Shown here piece after piece: positions 1-7,712 of a stretch of 64,000 bases of DNA (its first letter is position 1; the number at the start of each line of letters is the position of its first letter). The position numbers and the translations under genes were made by a program. The notes beneath the pieces are model-generated. The model was not told the DNA's origin and searched no databases. It worked only from the letters and a program-made list of their open reading frames with translations. This DNA comes from Paenibacillus tundrae (GTDB lineage: Bacteria > Bacillota > Bacilli > Paenibacillales > Paenibacillaceae), in NCBI RefSeq assembly GCF_036884255.1, contig NZ_CP145605.1, positions 26,001 to 90,000 on the forward strand, written 5' to 3'.

Positions 1-1
1 T

Positions 2-553
2 ATCCTGATTACCGATAACGGGCAAGCAATGCTACCAACCATTCGTTCTCGTGCGCAACTCGTTCCATTTAATGCGCTCAATCCGGAAGAAATGCTTCAA
101 ATATTGATTTCGGAAGGACACCCAGCTAATCTAGCTCGTTCTGCAGTCCATTTAGCGTCAGGTTTGGAAGCATGTAGAGAAATTCTCCAGCAGAATTGGT
201 TTGCAGAAATTAGAAACGTAATGTTACAATTAGGGAAGGAGTCCCTGGGTAGAGGAAGTACATCATTGATCTCTGCACAGCAGAAGCTTTTCAAAACCGG
301 ACTCTCAGAACATCTGGATATGATGCTTAGTCTATTCCATTTATGGTTTAGAGATATGCTCTATATTCAGTACGGTAGGCATGAACATATCGTTTTTATA
401 GATCAGTTGGACATGCTGTCTCAATTGGCTCGAACCCGGAGTACAGATCAGTGGGTCTCCTATATGGATTCGGCCGCGGCATGTAGAAAAAAATTGCGTT
501 TCAATGTCAATGGCCAGCTTTGTCTGGAGCAATTTTTGATCGGTTTGGCATAA
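2..553 (+). CDS. holB: DNA polymerase III delta' subunit, C-terminal part (gene cut by window edge)
   Basis: The reading frame is open from the window's first bases, so only the last 183 residues are present. The fragment begins within ILITDNGQAMLPTIRSRAQ, the sensor-1-like segment typical of clamp-loader AAA+ subunits (a threonine-rich turn followed by 'PTIRSR'). The rest is the helical C-terminal domain that packs in the pentameric clamp-loader collar. The subunit helps load the beta clamp at replication forks. Its position just upstream of ricT, yabA and trmN6 matches the B. subtilis order, which supports holB rather than dnaX. Confidence 0.88.
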   Translation: MLITDNGQAMLPTIRSRAQLVPFNALNPEEMLQILISEGHPANLARSAVHLASGLEACREILQQNWFAEIRNVMLQLGKESLGRGSTSLISAQQKLFKTGLSEHLDMMLSLFHLWFRDMLYIQYGRHEHIVFIDQLDMLSQLARTRSTDQWVSYMDSAAACRKKLRFNVNGQLCLEQFLIGLA

Positions 554-669
554 GACTGGGAGAGGACAGGGTTGTTCCAATCATATGCAAACGGTTATAA
601 CTTCGGGGGGTTCCTTAAGAAGATAGGGCTTCAGACGAAGTGGGATTGGCTTACAAGGGGGTTAATTTT

Positions 670-1470
670 TTGTATAGTGTAGTGGGTGTCCGTTTCAAAA
701 AAGCGGGCAAAATTTATTACTTCGATCCCCTGGACCTTCCCATTGAGAAAGAAAACTGCGTTATCGTGGAGACAGCGCGGGGGGTAGAGTACGGTAAGGT
801 TGTAGTTGGTAAGAAGGAAGTAGGCGAGTCCGATGTGGTATTGCCGCTGAAGAAAGTCATTCGCGTAGCAGGTGAGACAGATGCTCGTGTGGTAGATGAG
901 AACAAGCGTGCAGCCAAAGAAGCATTCGGTACTTGTTTAAATAAAATCAAAGACCATGGCCTCAAAATGAAGCTGGTCGATGTGGAATTTACGTTTGATC
1001 GCAATAAAATTATCTTTTATTTTACAGCTGAAGGAAGAGTTGATTTCCGAGAGCTGGTCAAGGATCTAGCAAGCATTTTCCGAACGCGAATTGAGCTTCG
1101 TCAGATTGGAGTTCGAGATGAGGCGAAGATGCTTGGAGGAATCGGACCTTGCGGCCGTGTGTTATGCTGTTCTTCCTGGCTGGGAGACTTTGAGCCGGTA
1201 TCAATTAAGATGGCTAAAGATCAGAGCCTGTCACTGAATCCGACGAAAATTTCCGGGTTGTGCGGAAGACTCATGTGCTGTCTGAAGTTTGAGCATGATA
1301 ACTATGAAAGTGTGAGAGAAGAACTTCCGGCTGTAGGCAAATTGGTCGTCACCTCAATGGGTGAAGGAAAAGTTGTTGGGATCAACGCCGGTAATCGCAC
1401 AGTCCATGTTCAACTGTTCGACATCAGTAAAGTCAAAGAACTTCCGCTGGATGACGTCGTTATCAAGTAA
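670..1470 (+). CDS. ricT: RicT/YaaT, PSP1-domain iron-sulfur protein of the RNase Y specificity complex
   Basis: The 266-residue product opens with YSVVGVRFKKAGKIYYFD and carries the PSP1 core around EFTFDRNKIIFYFTAEGRVD. Two cysteine clusters, GPCGRVLCC and GLCGRLMCC, lie near residues 160 and 200. In B. subtilis YaaT works with YlbF and YmcA as an Fe-S complex that directs RNase Y and affects biofilm formation, competence and sporulation. I chose the TTG at 670 because AAGGGGG stands 7-10 bases upstream and the family starts at this tyrosine-valine motif. A GTG at 640 would add ten residues but has no good ribosome site. Confidence 0.93.
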   Translation: MYSVVGVRFKKAGKIYYFDPLDLPIEKENCVIVETARGVEYGKVVVGKKEVGESDVVLPLKKVIRVAGETDARVVDENKRAAKEAFGTCLNKIKDHGLKMKLVDVEFTFDRNKIIFYFTAEGRVDFRELVKDLASIFRTRIELRQIGVRDEAKMLGGIGPCGRVLCCSSWLGDFEPVSIKMAKDQSLSLNPTKISGLCGRLMCCLKFEHDNYESVREELPAVGKLVVTSMGEGKVVGINAGNRTVHVQLFDISKVKELPLDDVVIK

Positions 1471-1498
1471 ACCATAAAGGTTGCTTCGGGGTGGAAAC

Positions 1499-1867
1499 TT
1501 GGAAAAGAAAAATCTGTTTACGCACATTCATGAAATGGAAACCCAATTGGGTCAGTTGCACAGTGATTTAGGTGAGTTAAAAATGATTGTCAAAGATCTG
1601 CTTGAGGATAATCAGCGGCTTACGATTGAGAATGAGCAGTTACGTAAACTGCTTAAGCGTGAAGCTCCAGCTGATCTGCCTACTGCTTCTGCACTAGCTC
1701 CGATTGCAAGACCCGCAGGGCCAGCTACCGGAGAAGATGTTGTAGGTGAAGGGTATGATAACTTAGCTCGGTTGTATCACGAAGGCTTCCATATCTGCAA
1801 TGTCTATTATGGACATTTACGGACGGAAGGCGATTGTCTGTTCTGCCTGTCTTTTCTTAATAAATGA
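1499..1867 (+). CDS. yabA: Replication initiation control protein YabA
   Basis: The 122-residue product has an N-terminal leucine-zipper coiled coil (about residues 5-60), a variable proline/alanine linker, and a C-terminal zinc-binding domain with the conserved H-C...C-x2-C pattern in [11 protein letters not shown] and [12 protein letters not shown]. YabA tetramers bridge DnaA and the DnaN clamp and prevent over-initiation of replication. The TTG at 1499 follows GGGGTGG at normal spacing and matches the family start. The TTG at 1481 would add six residues. A strong terminator follows the stop. Confidence 0.92.
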   Translation: MEKKNLFTHIHEMETQLGQLHSDLGELKMIVKDLLEDNQRLTIENEQLRKLLKREAPADLPTASALAPIARPAGPATGEDVVGEGYDNLARLYHEGFHICNVYYGHLRTEGDCLFCLSFLNK

Positions 1868-1872
1868 AGTGA

Positions 1873-1903
1873 CCGTAGGGAAGATACCCTACGGTTTTTT
1901 TTA
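1873..1903 (+). terminator. Rho-independent terminator after yabA
   Basis: CCGTAGGG and CCCTACGG form a perfect 8-bp stem around a six-base loop, followed by nine T residues. It closes the holB-ricT-yabA transcript. Confidence 0.9.
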
Positions 1904-1969
1904 AGGTTAAAGCATATTAAGGTTAAAAACTGTAACGAAGCATAGTTTACCGGAGGATGAGTGCATCAT

Positions 1970-2749
1970 ATGACAGAAAATTCAGTAATGTTACATGAGT
2001 CAGAGCGAATTGATGACTTGCTCTCTCACGATCTGAAGATTATTCAAAGTGACGAAGTATTTAGCTTTTCCATGGATGCTGTGTTATTAGCGAGGTTTGC
2101 CTCTGTACCTAAACGTGGTCGGGTTCTTGATCTATGTACAGGTAACGGGGTAGTGCCGATTTTATTAACGACACGTACGCAGGCTAATTTGGAGGCAATT
2201 GAGATTCAGCCACGATTAGCAGATATGGCAAGACGTAGTGTGCAACTTAATGGACTGGACGAGTCGATCACCATTCATGAGGGGGATTTGCGCGAGCTTG
2301 TCAAAGTGACTGGACATGCAGCTTACGATGCAATAACGGTTAATCCACCTTACATGCCACTGAATGGCAGTGATCTGAAGATGAATACCCATCAGGCTAT
2401 GGCACGCCACGAGATCGGATGTACATTAGAAGAAGTGATTCAAGCATGTAGTAGACTGCTTCGCAATGGCGGAAAAGTTTCGATGGTTCATCGTCCTCAG
2501 CGTATTGCCGAGATCATTTCTCTCATGCGGGAATACAAACTGGAGCCCAAGCGAATTCGAATGGTTCACCCTCGTTCACATCTGGAAGCGAATATGGTAT
2601 TAGTTGAAGCTTCTAAGGATGGAAAGCCAGAAGTACGGATGCTTCCACCGCTCATTGTGTACAATGAAGAGGGAACCTACTGTGAGGAGATTATGGATAT
2701 CTACTATGGCTCACAGCACAAACCACACCCCGTGGAAGGAGGGCTATAG
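1970..2749 (+). CDS. trmN6: tRNA1(Val) A37 N6-methyltransferase family protein (YabB/TrmN6)
   Basis: This is a class I SAM-dependent methyltransferase of about 259 residues. The SAM motif VLDLCTGNGVVPILL is followed by the catalytic N-P-P-Y signature in VNPPYMPLNG, diagnostic of exocyclic amino-group methylases. Family members modify A37 of tRNA-Val. The segment SDEVFSFSMDAVLLARF closely resembles B. subtilis YabB. GGAGG lies 13 bases before ATG 1970 but only 4 bases before an in-frame GTG at 1961, so the start is uncertain by three codons. The stop directly abuts rsmI. The GIY-YIG gene yazA, found between these two in B. subtilis, is absent. Confidence 0.88.
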   Translation: MTENSVMLHESERIDDLLSHDLKIIQSDEVFSFSMDAVLLARFASVPKRGRVLDLCTGNGVVPILLTTRTQANLEAIEIQPRLADMARRSVQLNGLDESITIHEGDLRELVKVTGHAAYDAITVNPPYMPLNGSDLKMNTHQAMARHEIGCTLEEVIQACSRLLRNGGKVSMVHRPQRIAEIISLMREYKLEPKRIRMVHPRSHLEANMVLVEASKDGKPEVRMLPPLIVYNEEGTYCEEIMDIYYGSQHKPHPVEGGL

Positions 2750-3631
2750 ATGACATTGAAAGTTCAGAAAAGCTATGTAGATTCTTCGGAAGGCTCAGGA
2801 AATTTATATTTGGTTGGAACCCCAATTGGTAACTTGGATGATATGACCTTCAGAGCCATCAATACGTTGAAGCAGTGTGATATCATCGCTGCCGAGGATA
2901 CTAGACAGACGAGAAAGCTCTTAACCCATTTTGATATTACACCTTCCATGCTGTTTAGTTACCATGAGCATAATAAGGCGGCAAGTGGGCCTGAACTGAT
3001 ACGCTATATAATAGAAGGAAAAAATTTAGCACTCGTCAGTGATGCAGGTTTACCGGCTATTTCTGACCCAGGTTCTGACCTTGTGCAGCTCGCCATTGAA
3101 GCTGGAATTCGAGTTATTCCGATCCCAGGACCGAATGCAGCATTGTCTGCTTTAATTGTATCGGGATTACCGACAGAACGATTCACCTTTGGTGGTTTTC
3201 TGCCACGAGAGAAAAAGGATATACGAAAAGTGTTGGAGGCTTTTGACGAATCAAACGGCACTTTGTTGTTTTATGAGTCACCTCATCGTATTCGTAAGAC
3301 ACTATCTCATTTGGAAGAGATCTTGGGTGATCGTCCGGTAGTTTTGGCTCGAGAATTGACTAAGCGCCATGAGGAGTTTGCAAGAGGTAGCATTCGAGAA
3401 TGTATCGAATGGCTTGAAGAGCATCCACCGCTTGGAGAGTATTGTCTTCTAGTTGATGGAATCAAGGAGCATGAACGAAAAGCAGAACGTGAAGCATGGT
3501 GGCAACAGCTTTCGTTGGAAGAGCATGTAGCCCATTATGAGTCTGAGGGTCTAGGTCGTAAGGATGCGATGAAGAAAACGGCCACAGATCGAGGATTAAC
3601 GAAGAGAGACGTGTATAACGCTTTATTGTAA
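2750..3631 (+). CDS. rsmI: 16S rRNA (cytidine1402-2'-O)-methyltransferase
   Basis: The 293-residue product is a tetrapyrrole-methylase-fold enzyme. It shows LYLVGTPIGNLDDMT at the N-terminus, the AAEDTRQTRKLL motif, and the glycine-rich VSDAGLPAISDPG and IPIPGPNAALSAL segments that form the SAM pocket. RsmI adds the 2'-O-methyl group to C1402 in the ribosomal P site. Its ATG follows the trmN6 stop without a gap, so the two are co-transcribed and probably translationally coupled. Length and motif order are normal for the family. Confidence 0.95.
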   Translation: MTLKVQKSYVDSSEGSGNLYLVGTPIGNLDDMTFRAINTLKQCDIIAAEDTRQTRKLLTHFDITPSMLFSYHEHNKAASGPELIRYIIEGKNLALVSDAGLPAISDPGSDLVQLAIEAGIRVIPIPGPNAALSALIVSGLPTERFTFGGFLPREKKDIRKVLEAFDESNGTLLFYESPHRIRKTLSHLEEILGDRPVVLARELTKRHEEFARGSIRECIEWLEEHPPLGEYCLLVDGIKEHERKAEREAWWQQLSLEEHVAHYESEGLGRKDAMKKTATDRGLTKRDVYNALL

Positions 3632-3847
3632 ATCCGACCAGATCTATGTAAAAAATGACAAAATCCAACCTTAAAGCAACCTTAACTGGAAACTTAAAGA
3701 AATATTAAAATTGAAGCTGCGGTGGAAAATAATTTAATAAGGATATGGCATCAACATGATATCTCTTTATATTGTCATATCGGATCCACCGCTTACTTCG
3801 CATTCGCCTCAGTGGCAAGACAAGTAGGCTTTTTTTTGGGTAAAGAA
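3632..3847. other. Intergenic stretch between convergent rsmI and abrB
   Basis: No gene is visible here. An 8-bp inverted repeat (GCGGTGGA at 3719-3726, TCCACCGC at 3785-3792) with a loop of nearly 60 bases lies downstream of rsmI. It is followed by GCCT...AGGC and a run of eight T near 3829-3837, a weak candidate for the rsmI terminator. Confidence 0.45.
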
Positions 3848-3889
3848 ACAAAAAAAGACCTTCCAACGGTGGGGTTCACACCGGGAAGG
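3848..3889 (-). terminator. Rho-independent terminator of abrB (minus strand)
   Basis: Read on the minus strand, CCTTCC-CGGTG pairs with CACCG-(TT)-GGAAGG, followed by TCTTTTTTT. It lies about 60 bases past the abrB stop. Confidence 0.8.
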
Positions 3890-3952
3890 CAAGCAAGGAA
3901 TATAAAAAGGTTAGAAATAACTATTGAATAAGTCCATTATACCTGATTTTTC

Positions 3953-4207
3953 TTATTTTGTCACAGGTGCAGGGATCTCGGAAATACATTCGTTACAAAC
4001 GATTTTACCTTTGAAGTAAGTTACGTTCTCAGCATTACCACAGAAGATACAAGCTGGCTCGTATTTTTTCAACATGATGCGCTCACCATCAACATAGATC
4101 TCAAGAGCATCCTTTTCGCCAATACCCAGCGTACGGCGCAATTCGATTGGAATAACTACCCGTCCCAGTTCGTCGACTTTTCTTACAATACCTGTTGATT
4201 TCATCAT
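3953..4207 (-). CDS. abrB: Transition-state regulator AbrB
   Basis: The 84-residue product begins MMKSTGIVRKVDELGRVVIP, the swapped-hairpin AbrB DNA-binding domain (residues 1-50). The C-terminal part has CIFCGN...CNECI, a four-cysteine arrangement that looks able to bind metal and differs from the cysteine-poor B. subtilis tail. AbrB represses many stationary-phase genes during growth. It is encoded against the surrounding operons, with its own sigma-A promoter and a Spo0A box between promoter and start, as in B. subtilis. ATG 4207 and ATG 4204 are both possible; GAGAGGAG lies 11-14 bases upstream. Confidence 0.93.
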   Translation of the reverse strand: MMKSTGIVRKVDELGRVVIPIELRRTLGIGEKDALEIYVDGERIMLKKYEPACIFCGNAENVTYFKGKIVCNECISEIPAPVTK

Positions 4208-4247
4208 TATAATCAGTGCTCCTCTCAGCTACTTATCATTGTCATTA

Positions 4248-4306
4248 TTCGACATTATTTTATGTTTTATGATACCCATCATACCAACGATTCCCAAAAC
4301 AGTCAA
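4248..4306 (-). promoter_or_regulatory. abrB sigma-A promoter with downstream Spo0A box
   Basis: On the minus strand, TTGACT (4301-4306) and TATGAT (4278-4283) are separated by exactly 17 bases. A perfect Spo0A box TGTCGAA (4248-4254) sits about 17-23 bases after the expected transcription start, where Spo0A~P represses abrB in B. subtilis. Confidence 0.8.
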
Positions 4307-4403
4307 CCTTAAAATTAGCTTAAAATCAAGGCTGTTTTTGATAAAATTAAGATGGGTAAGGGATTGCAAGCTGTTTTTCGCATTTAAACACGAATGTCAG
4401 CTT

Positions 4404-4463
4404 TGTCGATTTGGAAAACATTATAAACCCCGTCTTCGACATAGTTCGACAAATAGTGTCGAA
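4404..4463. promoter_or_regulatory. Cluster of Spo0A boxes upstream of the HD-domain gene
   Basis: Three perfect copies of TGTCGAA occur: two in reverse orientation as TTCGACA (4435-4441, 4445-4451) and one forward (4457-4463). The last two form a palindrome with a 5-base spacer. A 6/7 match, TGTCGAT, is at 4404-4410. They lie 66-125 bases before the HD gene and far upstream of abrB, so control of the HD gene is the simplest reading. Confidence 0.65.
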
Positions 4464-4528
4464 TCAATGATGGATTTCGGGGCAGAAACGACAAAACTAA
4501 TTAAAATAAATTAAAAGGAGTGACAATT

Positions 4529-5806
4529 ATGGAACAGCGATTAACGGAGGAAAAGGTATTCAAAGATCCCGTACATAATTATATCCATGTGCAAGACCCG
4601 ATTATCTGGCAGTTGATCAATACCCCCGAATTTCAACGCCTGCGTCGTATTCGCCAACTAGGCACATCCTATCTAACATTTCATGGAGCAGAACACAGTC
4701 GTTTTTCACATTCGCTAGGTGTGTACGAGATTACACGTAAAATTATTTCACAATTTGAAAGAAGTCATTATTCGGATTGGCCGAAAGAAGAGAAGATTGT
4801 AGCTCTCTGCGCTGCCTTACTGCATGATTTGGGTCATGGCCCATTCTCTCACTCAATTGAAGAAGCTTTTGATATGAATCATGAAGATTGGACTTGCCGC
4901 ATCATTATGGGCGATACCGAGGTAGGGGCCATCTTAAGACGGTATGCGCCAGACTTTCCAGAGAAGGTTGCATCGGTCATACAAAAAACGTACGAAAAGC
5001 CTATTGTGGTCAATTTGGTTACGAGCCCGCTTGATGCTGATCGCATGGATTACTTACTCCGCGATGCATATTTCACAGGTGTTAACTATGGTACGATTGA
5101 CCTTGATCGGATTTTGCGTATGCTCCGTCCATACCACGGACGAATTGTGGTCAAAGAGTCAGGTATGCATGCTGTTGAGGATTACCTGATGTCCAGGTAC
5201 CAGATGTATTGGCAGATCTACTTCCATCCAGTTACCCGCAGTTCTGAGATTATATTGCGTCAAATTTTCAAACGAGCTAAAACGCTGGTGCAGCAGGGAT
5301 TTAATTTCCGTTTCATGCTGGATCCTCTGCCGCAGTTGTTTGAAGGCGAACTTGCTGTTCATGAGTATCTGCAACTGGATGAGGCATTGATTCAAACGGC
5401 ATTCATGCAATGGCGTAAAGAAGACGATGCTGTTCTAAGTGAGTTGTGCGAACGATTTATGGATCGCAGACTATATAAGTATGTAGAGGTTGAACAGATC
5501 GATGTAGAGACGATTGAAGAGATGCGAGAAGCTTTCGCCAAGGCAGGATTAAATCCTGAGTATGATCTTGAAATTGATTTTCCGACCGATCTTCCGTATG
5601 ATGTGTTTCGTCCGAATGAATCGACGGATAAGCAGATCTTGTTGCTAGATCGGCAGGACCAGCTACATGAGCTGTCAGAGGTTTCCGATATTGTCCGTTC
5701 AATCAGTGGCATTCATCGTGGAAAGCATCATTTATACTATCCGCAGAATAAGGTTGATACCATTCTTCATGAGTTGCCATCTCATTTGCGCCCCTACTTC
5801 TCATGA
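4529..5806 (+). CDS. HD-domain phosphohydrolase (YwfO-like, dNTPase/SAMHD1 superfamily)
   Basis: The 425-residue product shows FKDPVHNYIHV, the substrate-gating RLRRIRQLG segment, H-S-R-F-S-H-S-L-G and the metal-binding HDLGHGPFSH. These are the H...HD...D residues of the HD superfamily, and the later SPLDADRMDYLLRD supplies the last aspartate. It strongly resembles B. subtilis YwfO, linked to deoxynucleotide hydrolysis; the exact substrate cannot be read from sequence. ATG 4529 follows AAAGGAG at eight bases, whereas the in-frame GTG 4520 overlaps that site. It occupies the place of metS in B. subtilis and is preceded by a Spo0A-box cluster. Confidence 0.85.
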   Translation: MEQRLTEEKVFKDPVHNYIHVQDPIIWQLINTPEFQRLRRIRQLGTSYLTFHGAEHSRFSHSLGVYEITRKIISQFERSHYSDWPKEEKIVALCAALLHDLGHGPFSHSIEEAFDMNHEDWTCRIIMGDTEVGAILRRYAPDFPEKVASVIQKTYEKPIVVNLVTSPLDADRMDYLLRDAYFTGVNYGTIDLDRILRMLRPYHGRIVVKESGMHAVEDYLMSRYQMYWQIYFHPVTRSSEIILRQIFKRAKTLVQQGFNFRFMLDPLPQLFEGELAVHEYLQLDEALIQTAFMQWRKEDDAVLSELCERFMDRRLYKYVEVEQIDVETIEEMREAFAKAGLNPEYDLEIDFPTDLPYDVFRPNESTDKQILLLDRQDQLHELSEVSDIVRSISGIHRGKHHLYYPQNKVDTILHELPSHLRPYFS

Positions 5807-6175
5807 TGGGGTGGTGCGGCTTTATGCCAAAGTAGCTATGCTAAAAAGCATTTCTAACCTGAGATGTTCTCATGATACAGTAATCTGCTTTAATGGAGAG
5901 GATATGTAGATCGACATAATTTTGTAATCTTAGGTTTTTTTATAAAATTATATATCCCGAAACAGATCTACATATAGAGTGTGTTGTGACCGATTCATTC
6001 CACATATTGTAGTTAGTTAGGGTCGAATTGATTAAAAAAAACCTGTATAGGCTAATTTTATCCACCCTAAAAATTTACTTTTTTTAAAAAAAAATAAATC
6101 AGATATGGTTGCACATTGCATAAGCGTGAATAGACAGCCTATTTATTCTGATTCGACAGAAAGGGAGAACGAAAC
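5807..6175. other. AT-rich intergenic region before tatD
   Basis: No gene is supported. The stretch has an 11-bp inverted repeat (ATATGTAGATC at 5902-5912, GATCTACATAT at 5965-5975) with a 52-base loop containing a T tract, and a long A/T-rich segment near 6040-6100. I see no convincing sigma-A promoter, although tatD probably needs one here. Confidence 0.4.
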
Positions 6176-6946
6176 ATGATGTTATTCGACACCCATACCC
6201 ATCTAGATGCGCCCCAATTCGACGAGGATCGTGAAGCTATGATTCAAAGAGCTGTTGATGCAGGAATTAGCCGCATGATTAATGTCGGTTTTAACCGAGA
6301 AACGATTCCATCCACTATGAAATTAGCGGAGACATATGACTTTATTTACGCAGCCGTTGGGTGGCATCCCGTGGACGCAATTACGATGCAAGAGGGTGAC
6401 TTGGAATGGATTGCATCTTTATGCAAGCATGAAAAAGTCGTTGCCATTGGCGAAATTGGTTTAGATTATCATTGGGATACATCACCAAAGGATGTGCAAC
6501 AGCGTGTATTACGACAACAGATTGGACTAGCTCGTGAGCTGAACATGCCGATCGTCATTCATAATCGGGATGCGCATGAGGACATCGTGAGAATTTTGCG
6601 GGAAGAAAAGGCTGGGGACGTTGGTGGAGTAATGCACTCCTTCTCGGGTAGCTGGGAAACCGCGAAACAATGTCTAGATCTCGGGTTTCACCTCTCGTTT
6701 GGAGGACCGATTACGTTCAAAAATGCGAAGCAACCTAAAGAGGTACTGGAGAAGGTACCGATGGATCGTTTCTTCCTCGAAACCGATGCTCCTTATTTGA
6801 CTCCACATCCATTTCGCGGTAAACGAAATGAGACAGCGCATGTACGTCTGGTTGCAGAAGCAGCTGCGGAAATTAAAGGCATTTCGTTAGAGGAAATTGC
6901 CGCAATAACCACCAAAAATGCCATGGAACGATTTGGTATTCGTTAA
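6176..6946 (+). CDS. tatD: TatD family metal-dependent deoxyribonuclease
   Basis: The 256-residue TIM-barrel hydrolase starts MMLFDTHTHLDAPQFDED, giving the H-x-H metal pair. It continues with AIGEIGLDYHWD (metal-bridging glutamate), IVIHNRDAHED, MHSFSG and FLETDAPYLTPHPFRGKRNE, whose aspartate completes the site. This is the YabD/TatD group, implicated in 3'-5' DNA processing. The start has GGGAG about ten bases upstream. It stands at the same place as B. subtilis yabD, ahead of the yabE-rnmV-rsmA block. Confidence 0.93.
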   Translation: MMLFDTHTHLDAPQFDEDREAMIQRAVDAGISRMINVGFNRETIPSTMKLAETYDFIYAAVGWHPVDAITMQEGDLEWIASLCKHEKVVAIGEIGLDYHWDTSPKDVQQRVLRQQIGLARELNMPIVIHNRDAHEDIVRILREEKAGDVGGVMHSFSGSWETAKQCLDLGFHLSFGGPITFKNAKQPKEVLEKVPMDRFFLETDAPYLTPHPFRGKRNETAHVRLVAEAAAEIKGISLEEIAAITTKNAMERFGIR

Positions 6947-7194
6947 AAACTAGAGAAAATGTGATGAAAAAGTGAGCTAGGCGGAGGTAATTTGCTTTTT
7001 GATCCAAATAAATCAAGAATATTACAATATTTTAACCAAATATTTAGAAAAACGTACTTGAACAACGCTTTACAACATGCATCGAAACAGGATATCATCT
7101 TTTCAGTGAATTGTTGTGCGGAAAATTGGACAGATGTTCGGGGGATGAACAAAGGGACACTTTCCGATGAACAACATTACTTTCATGAATCGAT
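6947..7194. other. Region between tatD and the c-di-AMP riboswitch
   Basis: An AT-rich non-coding stretch that must contain the promoter for the riboswitch transcript. I cannot pick a convincing -35/-10 pair. A TTG-started frame at 6992 runs into the riboswitch and is treated as chance. Confidence 0.4.
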
Positions 7195-7426
7195 CTCGCT
7201 GAGTCTCCGTTATCGGAGAGCGGGGGAACCAATAGGGCTTAAACATCGGTGAATATAGCCGGTGCGCATCGTTCGCTGACCCAAAAGCAGCGGAAAGATC
7301 TGCGAAGCACTATTTGATTTCTTCTTTGGGTCTCGGGGTGAATTCAAGGGCATCCGCCATGAGCGGGTGACCGGAGATAGGGCGGCTCTCTTTCGCCCGA
7401 ACCCGACAGCTAACCTCGCAAGCGGA
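7195..7426 (+). ncRNA. c-di-AMP riboswitch (ydaO/yuaA type)
   Basis: The strongly conserved ydaO-motif blocks are all present in order: GAGAGCGGGGGAACC (7216-7230), GGGGTGAATTCAAGG (7335-7349), the GGGCGGCTC...CGCCCGAACCCGACAG segment (7380-7409) and GCTAACCTCGCAAGCG (7409-7424). CGCT (7197-7200) can close the outer helix with AGCG (7421-7424). This aptamer binds cyclic di-AMP and usually turns expression off. It precedes a cell-wall remodelling gene (yabE-like) and has a terminator downstream, the usual arrangement for this class. Confidence 0.93.
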
Positions 7427-7478
7427 AAAAGAGAGGCAACCTCGTGCATGAATTTCCGATATTCAAAATCATTCGGAA

Positions 7479-7520
7479 GCCACGAAAGAGTCCTCTTACA
7501 CTCTTTCTTTGGCTTTTTTT
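7479..7520 (+). terminator. Riboswitch expression-platform terminator
   Basis: GCCA(C)GAAAGAGT pairs with ACTCTTTC(T)TTGGC around a seven-base loop, followed by TTTTTTT. It lies about 55 bases after the aptamer and before the yabE start, so it is probably the OFF-state terminator. Confidence 0.88.
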
Positions 7521-7577
7521 GTTTTTGAATAAAAGAAATACTGTCATCATACGGTAAGTATTCAGGAGGATGACATC

Positions 7578-7625
7578 ATGTTGCGAAGATTGATTCATGG
7601 TGCAGAACCGGCTAGGTTGATCTAA
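7578..7625 (+). CDS. Possible 15-codon leader ORF upstream of yabE
   Basis: ATG 7578 follows a near-perfect ribosome site (AGGAGG, 7564-7569, eight bases away) and encodes MLRRLIHGAEPARLI before TAA at 7623. It lies after the riboswitch terminator and just before the yabE frame, so it would be translated only from read-through transcripts. The peptide resembles nothing I know. It could be a translational coupling device or a chance ORF behind a real SD. Confidence 0.35.
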   Translation: MLRRLIHGAEPARLI

Positions 7626-7712
7626 TCCGTGTTCTGTAGAAAATCAGGTATAGTCGCGTCAAAGACATCATGCATTACTCTAGACGGCGAGGCTATGAAG
7701 GAGGACGGAGAA

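Noticed and set aside
3719..3792. GCGGTGGA...TCCACCGC, first taken for a T-box
   Set aside because: The T-box bulge sequence and specifier features are missing, and no amino-acid gene follows.
6058..6066. DnaA-box-like TTATCCACC
   Set aside because: It is a single imperfect match without a cluster, so it gives no support for an origin.
6992..7252. 86-codon frame starting TTG after GGAGGT
   Set aside because: It runs into the conserved c-di-AMP aptamer and its peptide looks random; an RNA function explains the conserved part.
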